Positions 1 through 12,506 of a DNA stretch of 64,000 nucleotides are shown piece after piece. The stretch covers positions 248,001 through 312,000 of the forward strand of contig JAJHTX010000009.1 in NCBI GenBank assembly GCA_032164295.1, written 5' to 3'. A program made the translations under genes and the position numbers. How positions within the stretch are numbered: the first letter of the stretch is position 1; every line of letters begins with the position of its first letter. This DNA comes from Inonotus obliquus. Its lineage: Eukaryota > Basidiomycota > Agaricomycetes > Hymenochaetales > Hymenochaetaceae. The notes beneath the pieces are model-generated. The model searched no databases. It was not told where the DNA came from and saw only the letters and a program-made list of their open reading frames with translations.

Positions 1-900
1 ATTTACATCGTCCGTTTGGCTATCGATACATGCATGACTCTTGGGGCGGGGGGGGGGGGGGGGGGGGAATAGACTATGTAGTGGCTGGAAACAAGAAAAT
101 CCAAATCTGGAAATTAGTTACCCGATTTGGAGGCCTGTGCCGAAAATCCGGTCATAACAGACCTCGGAAACCTCATGCTCATGGCAATCCGGACATGCCG
201 GGCGCGTCAGCGCCCGGAGCGATCCGGACATGGCAAGTCATTTCCAGCTGTGACAGGCATTTGTCGGGATTGCCGGGGGTCCTCATGGAGGACGGCGCCC
301 ATACTACATGGCCATGGGTTATGTGGTGTGGAAAAGTTCATTGAGTGTAAACCCTAATTCCTTCACCTATTTACTAGTTAAGATTTCAAAGAGGCGTCAG
401 TGGTCATATACTCGAATGGTTTTCACTTCTTCCTCCTTGTCGAGCTTGAAAACACCTAGAGGCCTCCACCCATCCACTTATCTTGATAATTATATATAGA
501 AGAAAGATGTCCGCGTGCTTCCGATTTATCAAACATAGACGTCTTAGCCTGGTCCAGTCCGATCTCTTGGCATGCATCTGCATGAGTGGATTTGGTCACC
601 AGAGGATTGCGCCAATAACTCTTCTCCTGGGCCAAAGTTTCACTAATGTCATGATTCGAACAAATTCTCCACACAAATGAAACAAATCTGCAAGGAGTAT
701 TTGTCACTGCAATGGATTTTGACGTGGTGCCGATTGACGAGAGCTGACCCGTCGCAGCTTTGTGGATTCGCTGCTAGGACAGTCTCACTAGGTAACACAC
801 TGGAAGGTAAGATATAGAGAAAATGCCTGGGAGCACATGAAGTCGAGACCGACTCTTCTCACATGTTCTTCAACTTGGACGTCGTCAAGTATCCTCCAAG
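1..900. other. Intergenic, G-homopolymer and small hairpin
   Basis: No gene could be supported here. Positions 48-67 are an uninterrupted run of 20 G. Around 198-217 there is a perfect 8-bp stem with a GTCA loop, and the 11-base word atccggacatg flanks it on both sides (187-197 and 222-232). The short open frames in this stretch have no recognisable protein and no splice-supported continuation. Confidence 0.6.
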
Positions 901-2023
901 ATGATTGAACCGCTCTGGTCACTTCCTCCCCCAGCTAGGACTCCTCTAAACCGATACCGTGTATTGTGCCCGCTCGCGCGTTTACGGGTCTCTACATTGC
1001 AGCTCGGCGCGAAGAGCATCGGGGATCAGTGGCATAAGCTACGTATGGGCTCGATGGACAAGGAAGCGTCCTTCAAATTCCTTGACGCATATTTCGATGC
1101 GGGCGGCAATTTCATTGATACCGCTGATATCTAGTACGTTGATTGATCCACTGGGTTGCGATCTGCCCGTTGACCAATGGGTTAGTCAGGGCGACACGTC
1201 TGAGATGTTCGTTCAGTGGATGGAGAAACGAGGTATACGCGACCAAGGTAGGTCTCCTTTCCCGGCTTTCTCTCGAGGATCCATCCACTCAACTCGTCTC
1301 CGATCGACAGTATACGATCGATTGGAAACGCGCCGCAAAAGATATCTCCATCCGAGCCAACTACGTCGGGAACAACGCCAATTCCCTTGAGACGAGCATC
1401 GACGGGAGCTTGAAGAAACTCCGCACATCTTATATCGACATCCTGTATGTTCACTGGTGGGACTACCAGACACCTATTGAGGAAGTCATGGACCATCTTC
1501 ACAACCTCTAGAAAAGTACTTTATCTTGGCGCATCAGAAATACTTACATGGGTGTCTCCGCTGCGAACCAATATGCGAGAATGGAGTATAAGACACCCTT
1601 TGTGATTTATCAGGGCGTATGGAACATTATCGAACGTAACTTCGAACGGGAAATCATTCCAATGGCCCAAGCGCTTGGCCTCGCACTCGCCCCATTGAAC
1701 GTCCTTGCCGCCGGTCGTCTTCGTACCGATGAAGAATGAGAGAAAGTTGAGTGCGGCACTTGAGAAGGTCGCGAAGGAGGTTGGAACGGAGCATATTACT
1801 GCTGTTGCGATTGCGTACGTCAGAAAAAGATTCCGAATGTCTTCCCGATTATAGGCGGGCGAAAGGTAGAGCACCTGATGGTCAAATATCGACTCGGAGG
1901 CACTCAATATTTTGCTCCCAACGAGCAAGTTTAGTACCTCGAAAGTGTGCTCCCATTCGATCCTGGCTTCCCTATCACGCTCGTCGGCGACGAAACACCT
2001 CAACGACCCAATCTCATGTATGA
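901..2023 (+). pseudogene. Decayed aryl-alcohol dehydrogenase (aldo-keto reductase)
   Basis: The translated pieces follow the intact aryl-alcohol dehydrogenase gene at 57293-58644 from end to end. The order is an N-terminal piece ending FIDTAD, then SYIDILYVHWWDYQTP, then VSAANQYAR, then LGLALAPLNVLAAG, then [15 protein letters not shown] and [10 protein letters not shown]. The pieces lie in different frames. A stop lies at 1132, a TAG interrupts the frame at 1509 just before the KVLYLG segment, a further shift falls near 1550, a stop lies near 1737, and the last third is degraded. The NADPH-dependent family reduces aryl aldehydes during lignin-aromatic metabolism, but this copy cannot make a full protein. 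It is one of three decayed copies in the window, probably a dispersed duplicate. Confidence 0.85.
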
Positions 2024-2029
2024 CGAAGC

Positions 2030-2582
2030 TGGGGGGTCGTTGTCCGCTCAGACAGCCGATCAAACTAGGTGGGACAAAAGGTTCTGTTAACGTTTACCCT
2101 TACCTCGCGCATACATAGCCATACCTGTCCTAACATGGGATCACATTCCTAAGGGGACGGTAGGTAGGTCAAAAAACATGTCTGTAGAGTAGAATAGTCA
2201 GTAGTGTCTGAGTGACATCTGGAGTATACGGAATAAAGAAGACTTGCACCCACATATTTTCTGTCTCATGATGAGAATTAAACATGATGTAAGTCGCGAT
2301 CATTTGGATCAATTAACACCTTGACGATAAGTCTCGGAAACCGGGAAATAGAGGGAAAGCAAAATATTTCGATTCAGGAAGAGAAACTAAAGAATGCAGC
2401 ACAAAGCCCATTAACCTACAAAAAACAGTACACAGCATTCCGACTACCCTTTAGTCTAAGTTTGAGACATCAAAACAACGAAAAAAAAACCCACAATGAA
2501 AAATTGCACAGTCTATATGAAATGGATTCTGAGAATACATAGAACGAGGCAGCAGACAACTTACAGGAGCAATCTGTCAATA
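2030..2582. other. Intergenic, convergent 3' ends
   Basis: This stretch lies between the end of the dehydrogenase remnant and the stop codon of the RING-like gene on the other strand. It is A-rich around 2320-2550. I see no gene or structured repeat. Confidence 0.5.
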
Positions 2583-4011
2583 TTATAAGCGGAAACTATT
2601 GACGAGCAGAGAATGCCGAGAACCTGACTTTCGCATCCTCATCATCGATACAAGTACGGCGGCGAATATGACCTGTGTAGTAGTCCTTGCAAGGATTGTC
2701 CGACCGCTTGCCAGTTGCTCCCAGGACTTCAGCCAAACACGTAGAAGCTGCGCTAACAACCTTTCTCCACCCTTGACTACGCCCGGTCGCCGAACTGGAC
2801 GTTGTCGAGCAAATATCAATTTGACGGAGGACCGACAGCCGGGGCATGGTGGCCACACGGAGATCATGCTGCCAAGTTCGTCACTTCGAGCTGTACTGCT
2901 ACTGCTGCCCTCAGGAGCTTCTTGACATCGAAGCGTGAACACCGAGTCGCCGATACCTTCAACATCCGCCGTGGCGTAGAGCTCAGCAGGTGCGAGAGGG
3001 ATGTAATATGTCATATGCCAAATACGCGAACCCAATGCGACGAGGATGGTCAGCGCACGGCGCCATTGCCAAGTACCTGGAACAGGAGCAGTCCCGTCAT
3101 CGCTCACGAGAGTGATGATTGGTCTCGAGGTGCGTGCTTCCCAATAGGCGTCCTTCCACGCGAGGAAACATGAGCGGTGCATAGGATGTTTCGTCGGTGC
3201 GTGCACACAGAACGCTTCCAGTGGTCCGGGGTCTGACATTGTCGGCTGCGATTGCGATTGAGTCTGAGATACTGAAGAGATAGATGCGAGGCTTGAAACG
3301 GAGTCCGAGAGTGAGTCATCTGAATGTCCACCTGAACAGATGACGCATGGCTCGGGTTCTTCATCGCTTTCGTCGTCTTCTGTTCGCTCAATCCTTTCTC
3401 CCCTGAGTACGATCTCTCCGACGTTCGCATCGTTCTGTGCAGCCTTCTTCTGTCGCAACCATGCAATACCAGTTGCAACCGATGTACGCTGTGCCTCGTG
3501 AAGTATCGATAGGAGGAAGCATGCGAGCACCACTCTGGACCATTTCACGGAACCAACGGAAATCTTCCGCGGTAATGCCAAAGTTATGCTTAGCGGATTA
3601 AGGATGAAAGGGAGAACAGGACCTGATCCCAAAAGCTTCAATAATAAGCTCGATGACTAGCAAGTTTACGATAAGCTTCGTTGATCTAACATCAAAGACT
3701 TCAAACGTGCGTACTGAGAGATCAAGAACGCCCAGGATGGCCTTTTCAAATTCGTCCAGATCCTTTTCTGGCTTCGCAAACCATCTCATAAATTGATACA
3801 TGAATCGATCACTCAGCCTCGCATGCTGTTGACCTTCTTGGAGACTGGTTTGTTGCTGCGTCGAAGTCGATTGTTCATCGTTGCGAGGGGCGTTGCCGAG
3901 ATCTAGGGGAAAGAGGATAACTGACCGACGCAACTGTGCCGACCCATCCAACCAGGAGTTGAGCGCGAAGCTGAGTATGGACAAGTTCGTTGACGATAAT
4001 GAGCTTGACAT
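2583..4011 (-). CDS. RING-like zinc-finger protein with hydrophobic segments
   Basis: Two exons are proposed: 3715-4011 and 2583-3656, separated by a 58-nt intron that starts GTACGC and ends TTGCTAG, giving 456 residues. That intron was chosen because it is the one that keeps frame and joins the two open stretches. The C-terminal half has a cysteine/histidine ladder: PCVIC, then a Cys ahead of HPMHRSC, then PPCPGC. This fits the C-x2-C, H-x2-C, C-x2-C spacing of RING or RING-variant fingers, which usually act in E3 ubiquitin ligases. A long acidic Ser-rich insert follows PCVIC. Hydrophobic stretches (for example VLPFILNPLSITLAL) suggest membrane association. The gene is divergent from NAA30, with about 210 bp between the start codons. 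The fold assignment rests on spacing alone. Confidence 0.6.
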
Positions 4012-4221
4012 CGTTGTCGACGATGGTACCCAGAGACCGCGATGGATTTAGTTAAAGGATCAGTAGTACTGCCTGCACTGAACCACTGTGAGCGGATGAT
4101 CAGCACAGGACGCGTCTGGAACGCATGTCCGCCACGCACACGTACTTATCGCAGGCTCGCTACCTACGGCCTCTTCCTCTCTTCCTACAACTACCACGAC
4201 GCTGCGGCCTACAAATATTTG

Positions 4222-5144
4222 ATGGAGGGGTCGGGGGCGGACTCTGCAATTTATTACCGCCCTTATGTCGGCGAGTCTGATTTGCCTAGTATCATGGCTC
4301 TCGTTCAGAGCGAACTGAGCGAACCTTATGTTATATACACATATCGCTACTTCTTACAGCAATGGTGAGTCAAGCGGGCACCGTGCTAGCTGGTATGTGA
4401 GCCTGACGAGTATTTCCGATGACCTAGGCCACACCTTTCTTTCCTGGTGGGTGTTATACCCTGTCCGTCTGTTGCATGCGGACTTAACGAATTGGTCGTG
4501 TGCGTCAATTGTCCAGGCTTATTCCTCTGCATCAATGGCAAATGACCCAATCGGTGTCATTGTTTGCAAGCAGAGCGTACATCGGGACTCGGCAAATAGG
4601 GGTTATATCGCCATGCTGAGTGTGAATAGAGACTGGAGAAAGCGCGGTATCGGTCTGCCTATTTCTTTCCCTGCAGCCGTTCGATCGACTTACAAATGCC
4701 GAGCAGCGCGTAGCCTAGTTCAACACTCTATCGATGCCATGAAGGGGAATGGTGTAGAAGAGGTCAAATATCACTCGTTTTTCACTTGCAAAGCATTGAC
4801 ACTATCAACTTCTCCGCGTATAGGTCGTTCTAGAAACAGAATTCGACAACTCCGCTGCTCTTTCGCTATATGAGTCACTCGGATTCATCCGTGAGAAGCG
4901 TTTATACCGTTTCTACATGAACGGCAAGGACGCATTTCGACTCATCCTCGCTGTGCCACCTCCGCCTGCCTTACTCGGGTGCTCAGGTGCAAGTTCGCCA
5001 TCTAGCTCATACTCAGATAGCGACCGCCCCACTCCACTCATCCGCAACTCCCCCAACAGACGTAGCAACATCTATAATGTCCGGGTGCTACCAGAATACA
5101 TTGCCGGTTTTGACGACTCTGACGACGAAGTGTCGATGCGCTAA
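4222..5144 (+). CDS. NAA30: N-alpha-acetyltransferase 30, NatC catalytic subunit
   Basis: Five exons: 4222-4364, 4428-4446, 4517-4652, 4707-4762 and 4824-5144, coding 224 residues. The GNAT fold is clear. The N-terminus has [15 protein letters not shown] and [19 protein letters not shown], the core has IGVIVCKQ and RGYIAMLSV, the acetyl-CoA loop reads RKRGIAR (R-x-x-G-x-A), and the C-terminal part has [21 protein letters not shown]. This is the known Mak3/NAA30 pattern; the enzyme acetylates N-terminal Met followed by a hydrophobic residue, on the ribosome with NAA35 and NAA38. The C-terminal 70 residues form a Pro/Ser- and acid-rich tail longer than the fold needs. The second exon is only 19 nt, and skipping it would destroy the frame. 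The start at 4222 was chosen because it directly precedes the conserved region; an in-frame ATG lies upstream at 4042. Confidence 0.93.
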
Positions 5145-6007
5145 TTCGGTTGCGACTTTTCTATCTCATCAACTACGCGACTATCTTGGGACTATCATAG
5201 CTCTCCACTTTCTCACCCCTTGGAACTTTCTTGTCCTTCTTCTTTCTCGCATCTCGGTCTGCTTTAAGTCCTTGTTGTATCTTTGGCAATAGTGCTCCTT
5301 TCCTGACATAGTGTAACATCATAATCTCCCCATAGTCCACTCCCCTCTCACTGATCGATAGAGCACCATATTAATCTTTGCCCCTCACGAGCTAAATCGC
5401 GGTGTGCATGGATTGTAATTGATTCTCTGCATGAACTGATTCATTTTGCCTTGAATTTTCTGATCCGGGCACGTGATCGTGGTGTCCCCAGGGTCAGACT
5501 CAGAGACTCAGGGGATGTGCCATGCCAGTTTTCAGTTTTCAAGGTTCCCTACCTTCAATATCATGATTTCTGCGAGCGAGGATGTCTTGCCCCGTACTCT
5601 CCGAGTAGCCCTCTGTCCGCATCTTAAAGGTCACTAGCATCCGACATCCTGGTTGAGACCACGTTGATACGCGTCGATTCCGCGAATAGCGACACATTCT
5701 ACAGACGTTCTAGGTACTGAGGCTCGTAGTCTTCCATGCCCGCCTCTCAGCTGACCTTTCGAACTTCTGGCATCATTTATAATATGATAGAAGTTGATTA
5801 TTTTGTACCTATTTCCGCCTGTGTTGAACGAACCAGGAAGGTGCACGTTCGTCCGGACCGCGTTCGAAGATCAACAACACGGAAGCCATCTAGTTCGGAA
5901 TCATACATATAAAGAACACGATCATGCCTTGTTTTTTGTTCAGCGTCCTTCCTTGTGAGCTATCTCGAGCAGCGTTCGACGGTCTCAAGGCATTGCGTTT
6001 ATCAGAT
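5145..6007. other. Intergenic
   Basis: This stretch holds the NAA30 3' flank and the promoter side of the phosphatase gene. I see no conserved protein, RNA gene or repeat. An in-frame ATG at 5924 could extend the phosphatase N-terminus by 28 residues, but that would bury the signal peptide. Confidence 0.5.
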
Positions 6008-7776
6008 ATGCTTCTATCCGCGCGTAAGCTGGGCGTCGGTATGTTATTCGCACTTTCGTTGGCCTCCTTAGACCTCCATGCCTCGGGACAGGATACAACC
6101 GACGTTTTTGGAACCGGTGTATACAACTCCTCACATACTCCTGCTCGCCTTCCGTGGAACACGTACAACTATTGTAACGCACCTCACGTTAATGCGACGC
6201 GCTACTCTAGTCCAGCACCTTCCAACGGAACTAGGCTTTATGGCGAGATGGAGTTGGTTTACGTGAATGCAATGATCCGTCATCATAAAGTGGGTTACAT
6301 GCTTTTCGATTACCCAGAGTGCAGCTGACGTATTCTTTGTTTTCAGCGCACTCCGGATAACTTGTACCCAGAGGAAGCGGAACTAAACCCGCCGTCGGGC
6401 TGGGACTGTACGGATATCCGTCTTTTTGATTATGTGCAAGGCGGTCCGCAAGTCATTCACGAAACAGACATTCCGACTTGGCATCCTCTTCTCGCAAGAA
6501 CCTGGAATGGGACCTGTGACCAGGGACAATTGACGGCAGGTGGATTTGTGGACTCGATTAGGCATGGTCAGGTAAGATATAATCTTCGTTCTCGCAGAAA
6601 AAGTTAAAAGTGATGTGTCATTATCATTCAGGACTTTTGGTCTGTTTACCACACAAAACTCGATTTTCTGAAGAGTGTGAATGAAAAGGACATTCTCATC
6701 CGTACGTCCAACGAACCGCGAACCAAAGAAGTCGCGGGAGGAATCTTATTCGGAATGGATCCAAACACAGCGAGAAGGAAGTGGACCGTTGTAACGCAGC
6801 CATCCGTCGTATGATATCCTTTCCCCCCTCGAGTCATTTCTCATCTCCAAGCAGATAGACTCAATTCCACCGAGTTATGCATGCAGTCGCGCAGACTCCA
6901 TCCGTAATGCCTACCAGTCCGTACCGGCTTGGACAAATCACCTCGACGCAAACGCTGGGTTGAAGGCTCGGTTGGATGCAACACTCGGAACGGCAGGGCT
7001 CTCTGCATGGTCCACCTGGTGTCTGGACCATTCATCCACTTCTGACTCAAGATCCGTTCTGATCTCAGACTTTTTATGTTTCAGACGATCACTTCTTCGA
7101 TACATTCACGTCGCGGACGTGCAATGGTCACCAACTGCCTTGCAACTCCACCGATTCGTGCGTAGCCGAAGAAGATGCATCATTGGTGCACGCCATTGGC
7201 GACTTCGAGTACAAGTGAGAATTGCTCTAGCTTTTTACAATAATGCTTGGTTTTTGATTCTGTTCTTTTAGCTACATATGGAACGCAGCGGAAAATTCGA
7301 CTGATTACGTCCGCCTCACATTCGGTTAGTCTGTGCACCATACCTATATGTCTACTGAAACGTCTAGAACTAATTGCTCTTCACGTAAACAGGTGCATTT
7401 TTTACGGAACTTGCGCTCAACTTCAAATCTTTGAAAGCGGGAAAAGGAACGTACAAGCTAGTGTTCTACGTCGGGCACGATGGCTCAATGATTCGTCTCG
7501 CCTCTGGTCTTGGCTTCGGGAAGGTCACTCCACTGCGCTGGCCAGCGCTAGGCTCTGAAATAGTTATGGAGGTCTGCCCTTTGATTTGTCCTTGGTGTTT
7601 TTCGGCTGACCAAGCCGATCTTGAAGGTCTGGCGACTGCCAAAGGACAATCGGCATTTCGTCCGCGTTCTGCACGAAGGCACGCCCGTAAAGACTCTGGA
7701 GTGGTTATCTTTGGACGACTTTGTTGCACTTCTCGAGAGTAACATCCCGGCGAACTTGCTTGAGGCATGCGGTTAG
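6008..7776 (+). CDS. Secreted histidine-acid-phosphatase family protein
   Basis: Eight exons: 6008-6289, 6347-6571, 6632-6808, 6855-7020, 7085-7214, 7272-7324, 7393-7571 and 7627-7776, coding 453 residues. The N-terminus (MLLSARKLGVGMLFALSLAS) is a typical signal peptide. The phosphate-binding loop reads RHHKRTPDNLYP and is formed across intron 1, with H in place of the usual G of RHGxRxP. The C-terminal catalytic motif is GHDGSM, the HD proton donor. Several N-x-S/T sites and cysteines fit a secreted glycoprotein. Families with this layout include acid phosphatases and phytase-like enzymes hydrolysing phosphomonoesters outside the cell; the substrate cannot be told. All seven introns are 46-68 nt with GT-AG ends, and the exon lengths sum to an intact frame. 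Confidence 0.87.
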
Positions 7777-8391
7777 CCATTACATTTGTTTGTGCTTAGA
7801 TGTTTTACCGAGTACATCAAGAACCTTTCTGTGTCGAGATAAATCACACACGAGAATTACTCTCCGGAAGGTCATTCTACCTTTTACGTGGAATGCGACC
7901 ATCTTGATTGCGTCTCTCATGCAACTGAAATCTTGTATATCGGACCGCGAACTGCGAGTAGCGATTCGAGTTTAACCGCAACGCAGCGCTTCTGGTCCTT
8001 AATGACGGGGACATTTCCCGATCGGAGTGGAAGATTCTCCGGATCTTGACACATACGGTAAAGGACGACCTTTATCTTGCGCTCTTTGGATGTCCTTCAG
8101 ATGATAGTCATAAGTCCTTCTTGATCTAGAATGCCATTCCGGACCAGCAGCGCGGCGTGGATATACTAAAACCCAATCAGTTGTCTGCGTTATTATTCAT
8201 TCTATACTGCTTCTCGTCGGCTATGAGCTGAGTCAGACATCTTGCGCGATCCAGGATCTATTTATTCCCCTCCCTCACAGACTTATTGAGCATTCGAAGT
8301 GAGTAGCCCCACTCCTGTCTCTTTTGGCTAGCACCTCGCTGAGTGATTGTTCATCCATCGACCTGCTCGCGCCCCCCGCAACTCCATCGCA
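7777..8391. other. Intergenic
   Basis: This is the region between the phosphatase stop and the first permease start. No coding signal, RNA gene or repeat was recognised. Confidence 0.5.
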
Positions 8392-10582
8392 ATGGAGAGG
8401 GAGAACCCTGATGAGCAAAAATGCAAACCTGGATCCATCAGGATCTCAAGCATTCCACAAGAACTTAATCCAGAGGAGATCGAAGGGTCAAGCCCACCTG
8501 AGCGCGAGCGGAATGGCTTCTACCATAGAGGTCGCATTGCAGCTTGGTTTACAGTTGTGTCTGCGTGAGTCAAATCTGCATCGCCGTCCTGCCCCTTACC
8601 CTCTGACCGTCGTCTAGTTTCTTGATCCAGTTCTGCGGCTTTGGGTAAGCATATCTCATATTACATTGTTACTTATGCGGATAATCATTTGCCGCTGTTC
8701 CGATAGCTATACGTTTGCTTTCGGAGTATTCCAAGGTTAGTGTTACCTGCGCAAATGGCATAGCATTAACTTCGGGGAATCCAATAGACTTCTATGTTCG
8801 GGAATTTCTCACCAAGAGCACCTCGTCGCAAATTGGGTCTGTTCCGGAGTTAAAAACCTTTCAAGCTACAATATTGACATTCAATCCCCCAACGTAAAGC
8901 TGGATCGGGAGCACCCAGGTGTTCCTAACACTGACGATGGGTCTGTTCTCCGGGAGACTATTCGACAAAGGCTACGGGTGGGTCACGGTATTGTTTGTGC
9001 AACTCTGAGAAGAAACGATGCCGATAGATTCTGTGACAGCTATCACCTCGTAATTGTCGGTGCGATTATTCATGCAGCGAGCCTCTTTATGATCTCCCTA
9101 GCCAAACCAGAGCATTTCTACCAGGTACGATAATGGATTGATAATGGGATAAAGCTTACGGCGTGTTTTATTTTTAGATACTCCTTTCACAAGGCTTTGG
9201 AGTTGGCATCGGAGCAGGACTTTCTTATACTCCGTCTTTAGCCGTCCTTGCGCAACACTTTACTTCTCCACATTCCCGTGCTCATGCAATGGGAATTGCA
9301 ATTGCAGGCTGCTCAATCGGCGGCTTGGTGCATCCGATCCTGGTCAACCAGTTCCTGCATAGGGGAAATAGTCGAACCTTAGATGATGTGAAGCAACGAT
9401 TTAGGCGGGCCACTCTTGCAAGCGCGGGTATGGTAACAGGGCTGATGCTGATTGCCTTGGTGCTGCTGCGCCCGAAATACCCTAAGATTAATATAGCTCC
9501 TGAAACTGAGGAAGACACGGAGAGAAAGTCACAGAGTGCGAAGCCAACGAATACCAGGGCAATGATTACAAGATTCGCATCGGATTGGCCGTATGTTTTC
9601 TATGTGCTCGGGTAGGCAACGTGCTAGGCACTGAAGATGCCGAGATTCACTAACAATACCTCTTTCCTAGAATGACGCTCTTCGAAATGGTATTCCTCTT
9701 TCCATCCTTCTTCCTGCAGCTGTACTCGATCAACAACGGTATTGATCCTAGTTTCGCATTTTACATCGTGAGTAACCGTATTTGCATTTTGACACGGTTT
9801 TAGGGCATTGACTGGCGGCCTACTGATAGCTCTCAATCCTTAATGGCGGGTCATTTTTTGGACGTATTGTTCCTGGATTCTTCTCGCGTTCGCTAGGAAT
9901 GGCGAACATGCTTGTATTATCGACGGCGGCCTGCTCAATCATCCAGTACACTTTGCTCGTCGTAAGAAGCGTGGCTAGCGTCGCATCTTTCGCAGCTGTG
10001 TATGGGTTCTTCTCTGGCGTATGTAAGTGACCGGAGCCAAATCAACCACTCGAATGCACTCTACCCGGCTAAACGTCGCCCTTTATGCTTTCAGTTGCCA
10101 CAGTAATGGCTCCAATGCTCGCACTTTTAGCGGAGAGTCCTGGGGAACTAGGGTATGAGAGCCACGCCTTTCGGTTTCGCCGTACAACTGATCAACTACC
10201 TCCTAGAGCGAGGATGGGGATGTGTTTTACGATCATGGGTTTGTTCTAGCTCTTCATCTCCACAAAACACAGGTCAATGACCGTATGCCATTTGTATAGG
10301 ATTTGGAGGCTTGACAGGTTCGTTACCTTCCCAAAGATTGTACATAAAGCAGGACCCACGCTCTATTCTAGGTGCGCCTATCGCAGGTGCCCTTCTAACA
10401 TCCGATTTCACTTGGTGGAGACCCATTATCTTCAGCGGAGTGAGTTCTCTGCAATATTTCACTCTGAGGAGATTGACGATCCAGCTGAAATTTCGTAGAC
10501 CGCCTCGTTGATCGGATGTATGCTCTTTACAGGCTGTCGAATAATCCTTGGCAAGCGCAGGGGCTCCTTCTGGATTATTTAG
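8392..10582 (+). CDS. MFS monocarboxylate-type permease, copy 1
   Basis: Fourteen exons: 8392-8564, 8618-8644, 8707-8735, 8788-8836, 8900-8977, 9040-9124, 9178-9611, 9671-9767, 9830-10022, 10095-10152, 10207-10238, 10300-10317, 10372-10439 and 10499-10582. They code 474 residues. A hydrophilic N-terminus of about 50 residues is followed by alternating hydrophobic helices with MFS hallmarks: GYTFAFGVFQDFYVREFL, SWIGS-type TM2 region (GWIGSTQVFLTL here), GLFSGRLFDKGYG, LLSQGFGVGIGAGLSYTPS, and AGCSIGGLVHPILVNQ. The pattern is that of fungal MCT-like transporters, which carry monocarboxylates or related small metabolites across the plasma membrane; the substrate is not predictable. The start was chosen because it sits just before the conserved tail and gives an exon 1 of the same length as in the paralogue at 15329. 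Confidence 0.88.
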
Positions 10583-11310
10583 GCCGGTATCCCTGTTGTG
10601 AAGCACAGTCAATTAGATTTGCAATGACAGTGGTGTTTCTCTTCACAACTGACTCGAGATCATACGCACCATGCTACACCATATTTCCTAATTTCGTCTT
10701 CATGCCAGTGGTACTCCCGCCACACTAGGTGCGAGCCGCGGTTCATATAGCACCGTATGATAGTGTTCTTCGCCGTTTGAAGAGTATAAGAAGGAATGTC
10801 TAGAGTGCTAGTCCGCTTTCGCAACGCGAAAACTCTATCGTACTTCTCTAGTTCAAACTTCAAATCCCGCTGCCCCGGTCATGTGCCTGCCACGTGTCAA
10901 GACCGTGACATCATTCGGCTTTTCCTATTTCGTCTCCGAGTTTGACCGCCAAGAAAACTCTTCTCTCCGACTCTCGACTCGACAACGCACCTATTTCGCA
11001 AGCCGTATAAGAATTTGTTTTTCGCCATAGTCGAAAGTTTCTTCTCTCTATCGATTTCTTTACTTCACTAGACGCGGAAAGAGGAATTATTGATATGGAA
11101 GGCACGTGGAGCACGTTATACTAGATTTTTGGCCTAGGTAGTACGGCACGAGTCTGGACGGTTACAGTCATGTCTCGCGATTCACTCGGTGCGAGGTCTG
11201 CGGTTCCGATAGTTTGTAATTGCAATCGCCATTCCATTCAAGACCTACATAACAGAAGGAAAGTCCTCGGAGCGCGGATCAAATACGAAGGAAACGACCT
11301 TCAACGGTTG
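10583..11310. other. Intergenic, convergent 3' ends
   Basis: This lies between the permease stop and the stop of the short-chain dehydrogenase on the - strand. No gene was supported; open frames here lack conserved sequence. Confidence 0.5.
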
Positions 11311-12506
11311 CTAGACATCCTTTACTTGTTCCTCCATCCAATTCCAAAGCTCCTCTGCTACCTTGGGATCCTTCGCATCCTCACGCGGCTCTCCAACTCG
11401 TGCCCACGGAATCAGGTATTTGCCATTTATGTCTGCAGCAGCGGGGTCAGTTCCCGCATACAACTGCGTAAGTGCACCCATCGGAGTTGGATAAAGTACC
11501 GAGTCCTGAAAATGCTTTAAGATCGGCAGAACGCGACGACTAGGATCATGATGCGACTTACAATAATCTTTCTAAGTATTCCAGGTGCATGTCGTTGGAG
11601 CTCCGACTGGATATTACCCGGGTTGAGAGACGTGGATACCATACCCTGATCGTCGTATCGTTTTGCGAGCTCTCGTGCAAACAGGATGTTCCCGAACTTG
11701 CTCTGATAATACAGATGAAAAGTACCGAGCTTCTTGCGCTCCGGTGAATCGCGTAGCGTATCATACCGAATCCCTTTCCCATGCTGGACGTGCCCGGACG
11801 ACGAGGTCGTTACGACCCGGACATGCTTCTCTGGTGCAGACTTGGCAGTTTCGAGCAGGACTGGGAGCAGTAGCTTAGTGAAATAGAAGTGACCTGCAGA
11901 AAATTGGACAGCCTCGTCAATTGACATAGCCCTACGAAGGTGGGGAAATGAACTATACCGAGCACGTTGGTCCCAAATTGAAGATCATAGCCATCCGCAG
12001 TAATCATATCAACTGGTGGAATCATCACACCGCTAAAATGCAGTCAGTGGGGATGCGACATGTTCCGCCACGATCTACTCACCCAGAGTTGAACAGTACG
12101 TGAAGCTGTGTTTCTTTGCTGTTGTATAGGTGAACAATCAATATAAGCGTAACTCATTGGTTGGCGGAGCGGGACAGCTGACGACATACCTCTTGAACTC
12201 CTCAGCGGCCCTCTTCACCAACTTCAAATTAGCAAGGTCCAGCTCGACGAAATAAACCTCTTTCCCCGTCTCTTCCCTCAACGACTTTATCGCAATATCG
12301 GCTTTCGATTGACTCCTCCCAGCAATATACACCTTCGCGTTCTTCTTCAGCAAGGCACGCACGGTCTCGAGGCCGATACCCGTGTATCCGCCAGTGACGA
12401 TGATAACCTTTCCCGTCAGGTCAGGTATGTCATCCACACCCCACGTCGGTTTGGGAGGCCAACCCTGGGAGACTAACATCCGAAGAGACGTGAATCTTTG
12501 GCCCAT
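11311..12506 (-). CDS. Short-chain dehydrogenase/reductase
   Basis: Five exons, read on the - strand: 12190-12506, 12083-12118, 11959-12032, 11562-11893 and 11311-11505, coding 317 residues. The Rossmann cofactor loop TGGYTGIG lies near residue 40, followed by an Arg/Ser-bearing strand (YIAGRSQSK) that suggests NADP. Further on are ELDLANL, the HVLFNSGGV segment (NSG in place of the classical NNAG), the serine region VVTTSSSG and the catalytic YYQSK (Y-x3-K). The C-terminus ends [14 protein letters not shown]. This resembles the retinol-dehydrogenase/WW-oxidoreductase-like branch of fungal SDRs. Substrate unknown. It lies between the two permeases, next to a decayed SDR, so the pair may be remains of one duplicated permease-SDR unit. 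Confidence 0.9.

Noticed and set aside
30..357. Open frames of 104 and 76 codons at the window start
   Set aside because: The N-terminus is made by the G run and the rest has no protein pattern or splice support.
1182..1502. Open frame on the - strand of 106 codons
   Set aside because: It lies exactly antisense to the aryl-alcohol dehydrogenase remnant, whose + strand reading explains the region.
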